Positions 23,671-33,223 of a DNA stretch of 64,000 bases are shown one piece after another. Position numbers and translations under genes: made by a program. Source of the stretch: Virgisporangium ochraceum (lineage in GTDB: Bacteria > Actinomycetota > Actinomycetes > Mycobacteriales > Micromonosporaceae); assembly GCF_016863655.1 (NCBI RefSeq), contig NZ_BOPH01000108.1:62001-126000 (forward strand), read 5' to 3'. Every line of letters begins with the position of its first letter. Position 1 is the stretch's first letter. The notes below the pieces were generated by a model that worked only from the letters and a program-made list of their open reading frames with translations, was not told where the DNA came from and did not search any database.

Positions 23671-24705
23671 TCAGCGGAGGAGCCGGACAGCCTCGACCCG
23701 GCCGCGCAGCGCGCAGGTTCCCGCGCCGAACGGGACCAGCAGCGTCATCCCGGCACGGACGGGGAGAATCTCGTGGCCGGTCGACAGCTCGCCCCCGCCC
23801 GCGGTGACGACGACGACCGAGAACGCGGGGTCCAGCACGGCGTCGGGCGCGGGCCGCAGCCGTTCGGCCGTGAAGAACCCGTCGGCCGCGGTGGGCAGGA
23901 GCCGTTCCACACCGGGACGTGTCGTGGAGCCCGGCCGGGCGGCGGCCAGTCCCCGGATCCGCGCCTCGCTCCAGGCCGCGCGGTCGACGCAGCGCAGGGC
24001 CTCGTCGAACCCCAGGCCGAGGTGACCGACGGCGGCGCCGTCGAGGTCGAAGCCGGTCCACTCGAGCAGCACGGAGAAGTCGGTCGGCTCCTGCACCTCG
24101 ACCAGGAGGATCCCGGCCCCGATCGCGTGTGGCAGACCGGCGGGGCAGAAGACGGCGTCGCCGCGGCGCACCGGTATCCGGTTCGTGCTGGCCAGCATCT
24201 CACCGACGTCCTGGCGCGCGACCCAGCCGGCCAGCTCGTCGGAGCCGACGTCGCGGGAGAAACCGAGGTGCACGACCGCGTCCGGTGCGGCGTCGACGAT
24301 CACCCAGGCCTCGGCCTTGCCGTACGGCGACGCCAGGTGGCTGGCGGCGAACCGGCCGTCGGGGTGCACGTGCAGTGGCAGCCGCTCCCCCGCATCGAGC
24401 AGCTTCACCAGGATCGCCGGGTCGGCGCCGTGCCGCTCGACATGGTCGGCGCCCAGCCACCCGACCGGGTCTGCGGCGATCGCGTCGGTGAGCGGCCGCC
24501 CGTCGGGCAGCACGGTCAGGCCCGCCGGCGCCGCCTGGAACCTGGCCGTGGTCGAGGCCACCCAGTCCTCGGGGTGGTAGCCACCGCCGGCGGGGGCGGT
24601 GCCGTCTCCGGCGGCGCCGCGGAAGGCGGCGATGCGACCGGCGTCGCGGTAGAACGACCGTGGGGTGTTGGCGGGCAGCACGACGACCTGCGTGGGTGAC
24701 GTCAT
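23671..24705 (-). CDS. manA: Mannose-6-phosphate isomerase, class I type
   Basis: A 344-residue cupin enzyme of the type I phosphomannose isomerase family, which interconverts fructose-6-P and mannose-6-P for GDP-mannose and glycan supply. Zinc ligands are visible in LPLHVHPDGRFA and in the later FCPAGLPHAIG; AEAWVIVDA and EVQEPTDFS are further family blocks. ATG 24705 is taken as start, as residues upstream lack similarity. The stop lies 3 bp from the convergent CDF gene. It is divergent from the diguanylate cyclase, with 56 bp between starts. Confidence 0.88.
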   Translation of the reverse strand: MTSPTQVVVLPANTPRSFYRDAGRIAAFRGAAGDGTAPAGGGYHPEDWVASTTARFQAAPAGLTVLPDGRPLTDAIAADPVGWLGADHVERHGADPAILVKLLDAGERLPLHVHPDGRFAASHLASPYGKAEAWVIVDAAPDAVVHLGFSRDVGSDELAGWVARQDVGEMLASTNRIPVRRGDAVFCPAGLPHAIGAGILLVEVQEPTDFSVLLEWTGFDLDGAAVGHLGLGFDEALRCVDRAAWSEARIRGLAAARPGSTTRPGVERLLPTAADGFFTAERLRPAPDAVLDPAFSVVVVTAGGGELSTGHEILPVRAGMTLLVPFGAGTCALRGRVEAVRLLR

Positions 24706-24761
24706 ACCGGCCAGCCTGCCACGACCTTCAACCCCGACCGGGCGCTGACGATCTCCCCGGC

Positions 24762-26207
24762 GTGAAGTCACGCATGCTCGCGGCGTACGCCGTCGTGATG
24801 GCCGGGATGATCGGGTTCTACCCGGTCGTGGCGGACCACCCCTGGCTCGGTACCGCCTGGCAGGTCGCCGTCGGCTGGGGCGCGGCCGCGACGGCCGTCG
24901 TCGGTGTCCGCCGCCACCGACCGGCCGGGCAGGCGGCCTGGCTGCTGTTCGCCGCCGGCGTGTTCCTCAACGCGACCGGCATCGCGGTCGCCGCGGTCGT
25001 CGAGTGGGCGAGCGGACCCGTCTACCCCTCGGTCGCCGACGCGTTCTGGCTGGCGCTGTACCCGTGCCTGGTGGCGGGCATGCTCGTGGTCCAGCGCCGG
25101 CACCGGCTCGGCGGCAGCTGGACGGCGACGCTCGACAGCGCGACCATCACCGCCGGCCTCGGCCTGCTGTCATGGGTGTACGTGGTGCGCCCGACCGTGC
25201 ACGACGCGTCGTTGACGCTGGTGGGGCACCTGACGCTCGCTGGCTACCCGATCGGCGACGTGGTCGTCCTGGCGATGACGACCCGGCTCCTGATCCGCGG
25301 CGGGTGGCGGCTGCCCGCGCTGCGCGCGGTCGTCGGCGCGGTGGGGCTACTGCTCGTCGGCGACATCCTCTGGGTCGTCTGGTCGCAGCTGGGTCTGGAG
25401 GTCACCGGGCTGGCGCTGAGCGGCATGAACATGATCTTCCTGACCTCGTTCGCCATGGTCGGCGCCGCCGCGCTGCACCCGAGCACGCGCCAGGTCGGCG
25501 AGCCCTTCGACGATGGCACGGAACAGCAGGTCCGCCCGGCGCTGCTGGTCGCGCTGACCGCCGCCGCGCTCGTGGGCCCCGCCGTCCTCACCACCCAGGC
25601 GGTGGCCGGCCGGGTGACCGACGCGTTCGCGATCGCGGCCAGTTCCGCGGTGCTGTTCCTGCTCGTCGTCACCCGGCTCGCGGGCCTCGTGCGTCACATC
25701 GAGACGCAGTCGCGGCAGCTCCGCGAGCTGGCCCGCACCGACGCCCTGACCGGGCTGTCGAACCGCCGGGACTGGACCACCCACCTGCCGTACGCCACCG
25801 AGCAGGCCCGGCGTACCGGGCGGCCGCTCACGGTCGTCATGATCGATCTGGACCACTTCAAGCGGTTCAACGACGACTTCGGCCACCCGGCCGGCGACCG
25901 GCTGCTCAAGAGCGCGGCCGCCGCATGGCAGGAGCAGGTGCGGGCGGTCGACCGGCTGGCCCGCTACGGCGGCGAGGAGTTCATCCTGCTGCTGCCCGAC
26001 GCCCCACTGGCCGACGCGTTGGCGACGGTGGAACGGCTGCGCGCGGTCACCCCGCTCGGGCAGACGTTCTCGGCGGGCGCCGCCCAGTGGACCGGCGTGG
26101 AGACCTCCGACGAACTGGTCGCCCGCGCCGACCGGGCGCTGTACGCGGCCAAGCACGCCGGCCGCGACCGCACCGAGGTCGCCGACGCCGTCACGGCTGT
26201 GCCGTAG
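24762..26207 (+). CDS. Membrane diguanylate cyclase (GGDEF)
   Basis: A 481-residue protein. Its first about 300 residues are hydrophobic, with about eight to nine membrane spans, and contain a YPSVADAFWLALYP block also found in the GGDEF-EAL protein at 35972. The C-terminal GGDEF domain has DALTGLSNRRDW, an intact GGEEF active motif at about residue 402 and an inhibitory I-site RAVD five residues before it. It should make c-di-GMP from GTP in response to a membrane signal, with product inhibition. GTG 24762 is used; ATG 24774 is possible, and no clear ribosome site is seen for either. It overlaps the convergent histidine kinase by 17 bp. Confidence 0.92.
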   Translation: MKSRMLAAYAVVMAGMIGFYPVVADHPWLGTAWQVAVGWGAAATAVVGVRRHRPAGQAAWLLFAAGVFLNATGIAVAAVVEWASGPVYPSVADAFWLALYPCLVAGMLVVQRRHRLGGSWTATLDSATITAGLGLLSWVYVVRPTVHDASLTLVGHLTLAGYPIGDVVVLAMTTRLLIRGGWRLPALRAVVGAVGLLLVGDILWVVWSQLGLEVTGLALSGMNMIFLTSFAMVGAAALHPSTRQVGEPFDDGTEQQVRPALLVALTAAALVGPAVLTTQAVAGRVTDAFAIAASSAVLFLLVVTRLAGLVRHIETQSRQLRELARTDALTGLSNRRDWTTHLPYATEQARRTGRPLTVVMIDLDHFKRFNDDFGHPAGDRLLKSAAAAWQEQVRAVDRLARYGGEEFILLLPDAPLADALATVERLRAVTPLGQTFSAGAAQWTGVETSDELVARADRALYAAKHAGRDRTEVADAVTAVP

Positions 26208-28167
26208 CCGCCGCCCGGTCGGTGCAGGGCAGCCGGACCGTCGCGGTGGTTCCCGGCTGACCCATCGCGATGGTGAGGGTGCCGCGGTGCCGCTCGACGA
26301 TGGCGCGGCTGATCGCCAGGCCGAGCCCGACACCCGGGATGCCGTGGTGGCGGGCGTTGCTGCCCCGGTACAGCCGGCGCAGCAGGTGCGGGTGCTCCTC
26401 GGCGGGCACGCCCGCCCCGGTGTCGGTGACGGCGAGCTCCGCGACGTCGTCGGCGCCGGTCAGGGTCACCGTGACGGTGGCGCCGTCGGGGCTGTACTTG
26501 ACCGCGTTGTCGAGCAGGTGGTCGACGACCTGCCGCAGCCGGGGACCGTCGCCGGGCACGGTGAGGCGGCCGGTCCGGTCCCCGTCGACGGCGATCCCGC
26601 GGGCACCGGCGGCCGGGCGGGCGGCGGCCACCGCGCCGGCGACCACCTCGGACAGGTCGACGGGCGCGGTGTCGAGCGTGACCTGGCCGGACTCCAGCGC
26701 GGCCAGGTCGAGGAGCTGGTCGACCAGCGCGCGCAGCTGGTCGGTGTTGCGCACCACGACGTCGAGCAGCTTGCGCACCTCGCTCAGCGGCGTGGTGTCG
26801 GGCGACTCGGTGATCAGCTCGGTGTACGCGGCGATCGACGTCAGCGGCGTGCGCAGCTCGTGTCCGACGAGCGCGATGTACTCCTCGACGCTGGCGGCCA
26901 GTTGCAGCGCCAGGTCTTCGGCCCGGCGCCGCTCGAGGTAGGCGCCGATGTGGCCGGTGATGCCGGCCAGGAGCACGGCGATGGCGGGCTCGGGCTCCTG
27001 GCGCTCGCACGAGAAGAACGTCAGCACGCCGACGACGGCGGTGCCGCTGCGCACCGGCACGGCGCCGGCCGCCCGGTAGGTGGCGGCGTCGGCGATCTCG
27101 GGCACCACCGGCGAGTCGGGCCCGTGGATGTCGGGCACCCACACCGGTTCACCGCGCTCCCAGCACCGGCCCGCCAGCCCGTGGCCGCGTTCGAAGCTCG
27201 ACGGCACGGGGAGCGGCTGGCTGTCGGGCGCGGTGAAGATCGCCGCCGGCAGGAGCCGGTCGCTCACCGGGTCGACGAGCCACAGCCGCACGTAGGGCCA
27301 CTCGAGCCGCAGTCCGATCGCCTGCAGCATCTCGGCGGCGGCGGTGCCCGCGTCGGGCGCCCGGGCCAGGACCTCCAGCACGTCGCTCTTGCACTGCTGG
27401 TAGCGGTGGGCCCGGTACTCGGCGGTGACGTCGTGCACCGCGGCCACCGCGCCGATCAGGGCGCCGTCGACGTCGTAGATGCCGTGCGCGTTGATGACCA
27501 GCCAGTGCGGCCGCTGCTGGAGGTCGTAGGCGAGCATGTCCGCGTGCTCGACCGCCTCGCCCGCCAGCGCCCGCGACAGCGGGAGCTCCGCGGCGGTCAG
27601 CCTCGTGCCGTCGTGGTGGCGCAGCACGAAGCGGCTGGGCCACTCCGACAACGGCACCGAGGCGCTGTCGTCGCCGAAGAAGGCGCGCAGGGTCCTGTTG
27701 AGCAGCAGCAACCGGCCCTGCGGGTCGCAGACGACCACGCCGACGTCGAGCGTGTGCAGCAACGCGTCGACGAAGCCGGCGGACGCCGCCACCGCCGAGG
27801 TCGCGGCACCGTCGAGGCAGCCCTTCACCACGTCGGTGAGCTCCTGCACGCCGAACGGCTTGCGGACCACCACCGTCGCGCCGGCCAGGCGGTGCTCCGG
27901 GTCGCTGGCCGGCAGGTAGCCCGTGATCAGGGCCACCGGGGTCGCGGCCGTGTCGGGGTCGGCGCGGATGGTCTGGCACAGCCGGACGCCGTCGAGCTCC
28001 GGCATGTCGACGTCGGCGATCACCAGGTCGGGTCGCCGTGACCGGACCGCGTCGAGCGCGGCCATGCCGTTGGACACCGTGACCACCTCGTGATGCAGCC
28101 GGCGGACGACCTTCACGATCAGCCGCTGATGCTCGAGGTTGTCCTCCGCCACCACTACCAGTGCCAC
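26191..28167 (-). CDS. Hybrid sensor kinase: REC-PAS-GAF-HisKA-HATPase
   Basis: A 658-residue soluble signalling protein. It has an N-terminal receiver (phospho-acceptor Asp52 in IADVDMP, switch lysine in VVVRKPFG) and a PAS region at about 150-270. A GAF region follows at about 290-430, then a HisKA helix with the phospho-histidine in GHELRTP and a HATPase domain with the N-, G1- and G2-box regions DNAVKYS, DTGAGVP and GVGLGLAISR. The REC-first order means the kinase may be switched by an upstream phosphorelay. No membrane segment. Start GTG 28167 gives the complete receiver; A-rich sequence upstream may hold the promoter. The 3' end overlaps the diguanylate cyclase, suggesting a functional pairing. 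Confidence 0.93.
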   Translation of the reverse strand: MALVVVAEDNLEHQRLIVKVVRRLHHEVVTVSNGMAALDAVRSRRPDLVIADVDMPELDGVRLCQTIRADPDTAATPVALITGYLPASDPEHRLAGATVVVRKPFGVQELTDVVKGCLDGAATSAVAASAGFVDALLHTLDVGVVVCDPQGRLLLLNRTLRAFFGDDSASVPLSEWPSRFVLRHHDGTRLTAAELPLSRALAGEAVEHADMLAYDLQQRPHWLVINAHGIYDVDGALIGAVAAVHDVTAEYRAHRYQQCKSDVLEVLARAPDAGTAAAEMLQAIGLRLEWPYVRLWLVDPVSDRLLPAAIFTAPDSQPLPVPSSFERGHGLAGRCWERGEPVWVPDIHGPDSPVVPEIADAATYRAAGAVPVRSGTAVVGVLTFFSCERQEPEPAIAVLLAGITGHIGAYLERRRAEDLALQLAASVEEYIALVGHELRTPLTSIAAYTELITESPDTTPLSEVRKLLDVVVRNTDQLRALVDQLLDLAALESGQVTLDTAPVDLSEVVAGAVAAARPAAGARGIAVDGDRTGRLTVPGDGPRLRQVVDHLLDNAVKYSPDGATVTVTLTGADDVAELAVTDTGAGVPAEEHPHLLRRLYRGSNARHHGIPGVGLGLAISRAIVERHRGTLTIAMGQPGTTATVRLPCTDRAAATAQP

Positions 28168-28217
28168 GGCCGGATGATAACCGACAAAAGTGGCATAAAA
28201 GACCAAAAATGACCCGG

Positions 28218-28397
28218 CTACCGTCGCCTGTCGCGGTTCCGGTTGGCCGGACCGACGGCAGCCGCGGCGAGGAACAGCGGGGCCAGCCCGATCACGTACA
28301 CGACGACCTTCGGCCACTCGAGGACGATCTCGAGGAACAGGCACAGCGCGAGCGACACGACGGCCGCCGCGAGGATGACGAGGATTCGCCTGAGCAT
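28218..28397 (-). CDS. Small membrane protein, 59 residues
   Basis: A short frame with a strong ribosome site (GGGGGAG just before ATG 28397). The product starts MLRRILVILAAAVVSLALC, has a second hydrophobic stretch VVVYVIGLAPLFLAAAAV, and ends in a basic tail NRNRDRRR. Two membrane spans with a short polar turn (LEWPK) are likely. No family is recognised. It lies 15 bp downstream of the iron-type ABC ATPase on the same strand, so it may be the last gene of that operon. Confidence 0.65.
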   Translation of the reverse strand: MLRRILVILAAAVVSLALCLFLEIVLEWPKVVVYVIGLAPLFLAAAAVGPANRNRDRRR

Positions 28398-28412
28398 GAC
28401 TCCCCCTGGGAT

Positions 28413-29537
28413 CTAGCCGCCGTCGAGGACGTAGGACCGGTCCGGGCTCAACGTGATGGCGACATTCGTGCCGATGTCGATCAGGGCGTTCGGGTCGGGG
28501 CCCGACTCGGTGACGTGCAGCGTGCCGCTGATCGTCTCGACCTCGTAGTCGACGCTGTGCCCGTGGAACGTGGAGCGGAGGACGGCGCCGATGCCCCCGT
28601 CGCCGGCGGGCGCCAGCGAGATCGTCTCCGGACGGATCATCAGGTACGCCGGCGCGTTCGCCCGGACCGCCGGGTGGGCGGCGACGCGCAGCCGCCCACC
28701 CAGCGCGTTGACCGTCGCCGACCCCCCGTCGACCTGCTCGGGAACCACCTCGACGAAGTTGGCCCGGCCGATGAAGTCGGCGACGAACACGGTCGCGGGC
28801 CGGAAGTAGATCTCGGCCGGCGCGGCGACCTGCTCGACGCGTCCCTTGTTCATGACCACGACGCGGTCGGACATGCTCATCGCCTCGTCCTGGTCGTGCG
28901 TGACGTAGAGGCTGGTGATGCCGAGCCGGCGCTGGATCCGGCGGATCTCGGCCCGCATCGCGCCGCGGAGCTTCGCGTCGAGGTTCGACAGCGGCTCGTC
29001 GAAGAGCAGCACGGTCGGCTGCATGATCAGCGCGCGGGCCAGGGCGACGCGCTGCTGCTGGCCGCCCGACAGCTCGTGCGGCGACCGGTTCTCCAGGCCG
29101 ACGAGGTTCATGCTGGTCAGCGCGATCTGCATCGCGGTACGGATGTCGTCGTGTCCGCGGCGGCGCAGCTTCAGCCCGTACGCGATGTTCTCGCCGACCG
29201 TCAGGTGCGGGAACAACGCGTAGCTCTGGAAGACCATCGCCATCGTGCGCCGCTGCGGCGGCAGGCGGTCGATGGACGCGCCGTCGAGCCGGATGTGGCC
29301 GGCGGTGGCGGTCTCGAACCCGGCCACGATCCGCAGCGTCGTGGTCTTGCCGCAGCCGGAGGGTCCGAGCAGGGTGATGAACTCGCCCGGCCGCACGTCC
29401 AGCGTCACGTCGTCGACGGCGGTGACCTCCCCCGACGCCGACGCGAACGTCTTGGTGAGGCCGTCGAGCTCCAGCCGTCCGACGTCGACACGGTCCTTCG
29501 ACGGCAGGAGCCGGTCGCCGGGGAGGGTGGTCGTCAT
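28413..29537 (-). CDS. Fe3+/spermidine-type ABC transporter ATPase
   Basis: A 374-residue ATPase of the CUT1/PotA/FbpC group: Walker A GPSGCGKT (residues 58-65), Q-loop FQSYALFPH, signature LSGGQQQR, Walker B LLFDEPLSNLD, switch THDQDEA. A C-terminal TOBE-like regulatory domain (about 280-374) follows. It overlaps the permease stop by one base (TGATG). With the fused permease and lipoprotein upstream it forms a complete binding-protein-dependent importer, most likely for ferric iron. Confidence 0.93.
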   Translation of the reverse strand: MTTTLPGDRLLPSKDRVDVGRLELDGLTKTFASASGEVTAVDDVTLDVRPGEFITLLGPSGCGKTTTLRIVAGFETATAGHIRLDGASIDRLPPQRRTMAMVFQSYALFPHLTVGENIAYGLKLRRRGHDDIRTAMQIALTSMNLVGLENRSPHELSGGQQQRVALARALIMQPTVLLFDEPLSNLDAKLRGAMRAEIRRIQRRLGITSLYVTHDQDEAMSMSDRVVVMNKGRVEQVAAPAEIYFRPATVFVADFIGRANFVEVVPEQVDGGSATVNALGGRLRVAAHPAVRANAPAYLMIRPETISLAPAGDGGIGAVLRSTFHGHSVDYEVETISGTLHVTESGPDPNALIDIGTNVAITLSPDRSYVLDGG

Positions 29538-31288
29538 CAGGAACTCCGTCCGGTCGAGGTGCGGTGCAGAACGGCCGTGCCGCCGATGAGCAGCCGGATG
29601 AGGCCGAACCCGGCCAGCACGATGGCCGTCAGGACGGTGCAGTAGGCGAACGCGACGCCGTAGCGTCCGGTGTTGGCCGCGCTGAGGATCTGCGAGGTGA
29701 TGATCTTAGTGTCCGGGGTGACCAGCAGGATGACCGTGGAGATCGAGGTCATGCTGCGGGCGAAGCTGTAGCTGAGACCGGTGAGCAGGGCCGGCCGGAT
29801 GAGCGGCACCACGACCCGGCGGAAGGTGCGGAACGTCCCGGCGCCGAGGTTCATCGACGCCTCCTCCAGGCTGGGATGCAGCTGGGTCAGGGCGGCGCCG
29901 CCGGTGCGCAGACCGGCCGGCACGCTGCGGGTCACGTAGGCGAGCACGATGGCGAGCGCCCCGCCGGCGATCGCCGTTCCACCGACCAGGCCGGGGAACA
30001 CCAGCACGTCGCCGATGTAGCGGTCGGGCCGGTAGGCCAGCAGGAAGCCGATGCCGAGCACGGTGCCGGGCACCGCGACGCCGAGGGTGCCGGCGAGGTC
30101 GAGCCAGCCGGCCGAGCGGCGCAGGTGGCGGGTCACCAGCCAGGCGATGACCAGTCCGAAGACCCCGGCGACCGGCGTCGCCACGGCGGCCAGCACCGTG
30201 GTGTCCCGCAACGCCTCCTGGCCCACACCGAGCACCACCTCCCGGAAGTGCTGCAGCGTCACCGTGTTGTCGACGCCGAAGACCCGGGTGACCGAGCCGA
30301 GGAGCACGGTGCCGTACAGGCTCACCACGATCACCGCGACGAACAGGGCCAGCCCGAAGATGGGCCACCGCACCGGGCCGGTGATGAGGTGCACGGTGCC
30401 CGACGGCCGGCCGGTGATGGTGGTCCGGATCCTGCGCCCGAGCCAGTAGCGCTGGGCCAGGTAGAGCCCGACCGCCGGCACCAGCAGGATCAGGCTGTAG
30501 ACGGCGGCGCTGGTCGTGTCGTACTCACCGGTGACCGCGAGGTAGGCGCGGCTGGCCAGCACGGTGTAGTCGCCGCCGAGCGCCAACGGGTTGGCCAGAT
30601 CGGCGATGGCCTCGACGAACAGCAGGAGGAACGGCGCCGCCAGACCCGGGGCGAGCAGCGGCAGCTGCACGGTCCGGAAGATGTGCCAGCGGCTCGCGCC
30701 CAGGTTCATCGCGGCCTCCTCCATCGCCGGGTCCAGGCCGCGCATCATGCCGAGCATGCCCAGGTACGCCACCGGGAACAGCGACAGCGACAGGACGAGC
30801 ACCAGTCCGTCGAGCCCGTAGATGTCGTACTCGACGCCGAGCAGCCCGCTGGTCACCACGCCCTGCCGCCCGTAGAGGACGATCGCGGCCGTCGCCACCG
30901 CGAACGGCGGGCTGACGATCGGCAGCAGCGCCACCACGTGCAGGATCCGCTTGCCCGGCACGGCGAGCCGGGTCTGCACGAACGCGAACAGGAACCCGAT
31001 GGCGGTGCCGCAGACGCCGACGAGCAGTCCGAGCACCAGCGTGTTCCGCAGGATCCCGAGGTCGGTCGACGAGGTCACGAACTCCGCGTAGCGCGGCAGC
31101 GCCGGGCCCGACAGGGCGGTGGACAGCACCGCCGTCAGCGGAACGACGCTGCCCACGGCGACGAGCAGCACGCTCGCGACGACCGCGACCGTCACGCCGA
31201 CGTCGCGCGAGCGTCGACGGGGCCGGCGTGGCCGGTTCGGCGGGCCGGTGTCGACCGGGGGTGGTGGGGACTCGACGAGCATGCTCAC
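29537..31288 (-). CDS. Fe3+-type ABC permease, fused double domain
   Basis: A 583-residue permease that combines two homologous membrane halves, as in FbpB/SfuB iron transporters. Each half has an EAA-type loop: EEAAMNLGASRWHIFRTV in the first and EEASMNLGAGTFRTFRRV in the second. About twelve spans are expected after a proline- and arginine-rich cytoplasmic N-terminus. ATG 31288 is used; ATG 31282 is nearly as good. It lies 57 bp downstream of the binding-protein gene. Confidence 0.93.
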   Translation of the reverse strand: MSMLVESPPPPVDTGPPNRPRRPRRRSRDVGVTVAVVASVLLVAVGSVVPLTAVLSTALSGPALPRYAEFVTSSTDLGILRNTLVLGLLVGVCGTAIGFLFAFVQTRLAVPGKRILHVVALLPIVSPPFAVATAAIVLYGRQGVVTSGLLGVEYDIYGLDGLVLVLSLSLFPVAYLGMLGMMRGLDPAMEEAAMNLGASRWHIFRTVQLPLLAPGLAAPFLLLFVEAIADLANPLALGGDYTVLASRAYLAVTGEYDTTSAAVYSLILLVPAVGLYLAQRYWLGRRIRTTITGRPSGTVHLITGPVRWPIFGLALFVAVIVVSLYGTVLLGSVTRVFGVDNTVTLQHFREVVLGVGQEALRDTTVLAAVATPVAGVFGLVIAWLVTRHLRRSAGWLDLAGTLGVAVPGTVLGIGFLLAYRPDRYIGDVLVFPGLVGGTAIAGGALAIVLAYVTRSVPAGLRTGGAALTQLHPSLEEASMNLGAGTFRTFRRVVVPLIRPALLTGLSYSFARSMTSISTVILLVTPDTKIITSQILSAANTGRYGVAFAYCTVLTAIVLAGFGLIRLLIGGTAVLHRTSTGRSS

Positions 31289-31345
31289 TGGAACTCCTGG
31301 CGTCGGGCCGGGCTGGTGTCGATCCGGAACGGTCGGCCGCCCGGG

Positions 31346-32416
31346 TCAGGACTTCGGGGCCTGGGCCACGTCGGTGTCGAACCGCTTGGTGAGGTCCTTC
31401 TTCGCCCGGCCCGCCGCCGCGACGTCGTAGTCGACGAGCTTCACCGTGCCGAGGTCGACCGACTTGCTGGAGACCTTCGCCCGCGGGTTCGTGGGGACCT
31501 GGTACGACTTCACCGTCGGGCCGATCTCCTGCGCGGCCGGGGTGAGCGCCCAGTCGATGTACTTGCGGGCGCTCGTCGGGTTGTGCGCGCCCCGCACGAG
31601 GGCGACGCCGCCGACCTCGTAGCCGGTGCCCTCCGCCGGGAACGTGACCGTGAGGTCCTTGAACCCCTGCTCCTGCGTCGCCACGCAGTCGTGGGAGAAG
31701 ATGACCCCGACACCGACCTCGCCCCGGGCGGCCTGCTGTGCCGGCGCGATGCCCGACTTGCTGTACTGCAGCACGTTCGGGTGCAGCCGCCGCATGTAGT
31801 CCAGCGCTTTGCCGGTGTCGCCGCCGTGCAGCGCGACCTGCGACCACAGCATCGTGTACGCGGTGCCCGAGGTGGACGGGTGGGCCAGCCCGACGTTCTT
31901 GCCGAGCCCCGGGGCGAGCAGGTCCTCCCACGACTGCGGCGCCGGCACCTTCTTCGCCGCGAGAACCCTGCTGTTGTTGCAGAAGCCGAGGACGCCGACG
32001 TACACGCCGGTCCAGGTGCCCTCGGGGTCCTTGTACCGGTCGGAGATCACCGCGGCGTTCGGCGAGACGTACGGTTCGAGCAGGCCCTGTTCCTCCGCGG
32101 CGACGAAGCCGTCGGCCGGGCCGCCGTGCCAGACGTCGAACTCCGGGTTCGCCTTGCCGGCCTGCAGCCTGGCGACCGTCTCGCCGCTGGACAGGCGCAC
32201 GAACTCCGCCTCGACGCCGGTCTCCTTGGTGAAGCGGGCGGTCATGGCGGCGCACCACTCCTCGGTCGCGCCGCAGGCGACCACGACCTTGCCCTCGTCC
32301 CGGGCGCCGTCCGCGCCGCCGGCCTCGGTGCGCGCGCAGCCCGCCGCGACAGCGAGCACGGCGGCGGTCAGCAGGATCAACCAGCCCCTGACCTGTGGAT
32401 GTTGCAGCGGTGCCAT
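31346..32416 (-). CDS. Fe3+-type solute-binding lipoprotein
   Basis: A 356-residue lipoprotein with signal peptide and lipobox AAGC (Cys27). The mature part follows the family-1 iron/putrescine binding fold: VVVACGATEEW, FDVWHGGPADGFV, GTWTGVYVGVLGFCNNS, PQSWEDLL, and GTAYTMLWSQVA. The family includes FbpA-like ferric-binding and phosphonate/thiamine-type proteins; ligand identity is not certain. It is preceded by a two-component system on the same strand with a 93-bp gap, an arrangement known for ligand-induced tricarboxylate- or iron-type uptake systems. Confidence 0.9.
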   Translation of the reverse strand: MAPLQHPQVRGWLILLTAAVLAVAAGCARTEAGGADGARDEGKVVVACGATEEWCAAMTARFTKETGVEAEFVRLSSGETVARLQAGKANPEFDVWHGGPADGFVAAEEQGLLEPYVSPNAAVISDRYKDPEGTWTGVYVGVLGFCNNSRVLAAKKVPAPQSWEDLLAPGLGKNVGLAHPSTSGTAYTMLWSQVALHGGDTGKALDYMRRLHPNVLQYSKSGIAPAQQAARGEVGVGVIFSHDCVATQEQGFKDLTVTFPAEGTGYEVGGVALVRGAHNPTSARKYIDWALTPAAQEIGPTVKSYQVPTNPRAKVSSKSVDLGTVKLVDYDVAAAGRAKKDLTKRFDTDVAQAPKS

Positions 32417-32509
32417 CGACTCGACCTCCTCCGGCGAGCACCCGCGAACCGGCGGGCTGACGTCAACGTAGGCGGCGGGACGCGGTGCCGCGGTGACAGC
32501 CGGGTGGGC

Positions 32510-33223
32510 TCAGGTGACAGCGGTGTTACCGGGGTCGTCCTCCGGAAACGGTGGCAGGTCGGGCATGACGTACCCGGCGCCGCGGATCGTCCGGACGTAC
32601 GTGGTGCCGTCACCGTCGCCGGACAGCCGCGACCGCAGCCGGTAGACGGTCGACTTGACCACGTCGCGCCCGCCGATGATCTCGGTGGTGCCCCAGACCG
32701 CGCGGAGCAGGTCCTGCCACGACTGCGGGTTGCCGCGGTGCGTGGCGAGGTGGAGCAGCAGCTTGAACTCGGTGTACGGCAGCTCCAGCCGCGCGCCCGC
32801 CATCGACGCCGACCGTGCGGTCGGGTCGATCGTCAACTGACCGATCCGCAGCACGGTGCCGGTCTCCCGGCGCCGGACCAGTGCCGCCGCCCGCAGCGCC
32901 ACCTCCCGGGGGTGGAACGGCTTGGTGACGTAGTCGTCGGCGCCCCGCTCCAGTCCCGCGATCACGTCGTCGTGGTGGGCCAACGCGGTCAGCAGCATGA
33001 TGGGCACGTCGGACCGGGCCCGGATGCGCTCGCACAGCGTCAGCCCGTCGATCGTCGGCATGAGCACGTCGAGCACGACAAGGTCGACGCCCTTCGACCG
33101 CAGCAGGTGCAGGGCGGTGGCGCCGTCGTGCGCGACCAGGACGGTGAACCCCTGCGTCTCCAGCGCGTACCCGATGATCATCGTCATCTGCGGCTCGTCG
33201 TCGACCACCAGCGCGGTGCTCAT
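32510..33223 (-). CDS. Response regulator, OmpR/PhoB type
   Basis: A 237-residue regulator: receiver domain with phospho-acceptor Asp52 (LDVLMP) and switch lysine in VTKPFHP, then an OmpR-type winged helix (LPYTEFKLLLHLATHRG, YRLRSRLSG, TIRGAGYVM). ATG 33223 overlaps the kinase stop by ATGA. Its position directly before the iron-type importer suggests it controls that operon; the target promoter would be in 32417-32509. Confidence 0.94.
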   Translation of the reverse strand: MSTALVVDDEPQMTMIIGYALETQGFTVLVAHDGATALHLLRSKGVDLVVLDVLMPTIDGLTLCERIRARSDVPIMLLTALAHHDDVIAGLERGADDYVTKPFHPREVALRAAALVRRRETGTVLRIGQLTIDPTARSASMAGARLELPYTEFKLLLHLATHRGNPQSWQDLLRAVWGTTEIIGGRDVVKSTVYRLRSRLSGDGDGTTYVRTIRGAGYVMPDLPPFPEDDPGNTAVT

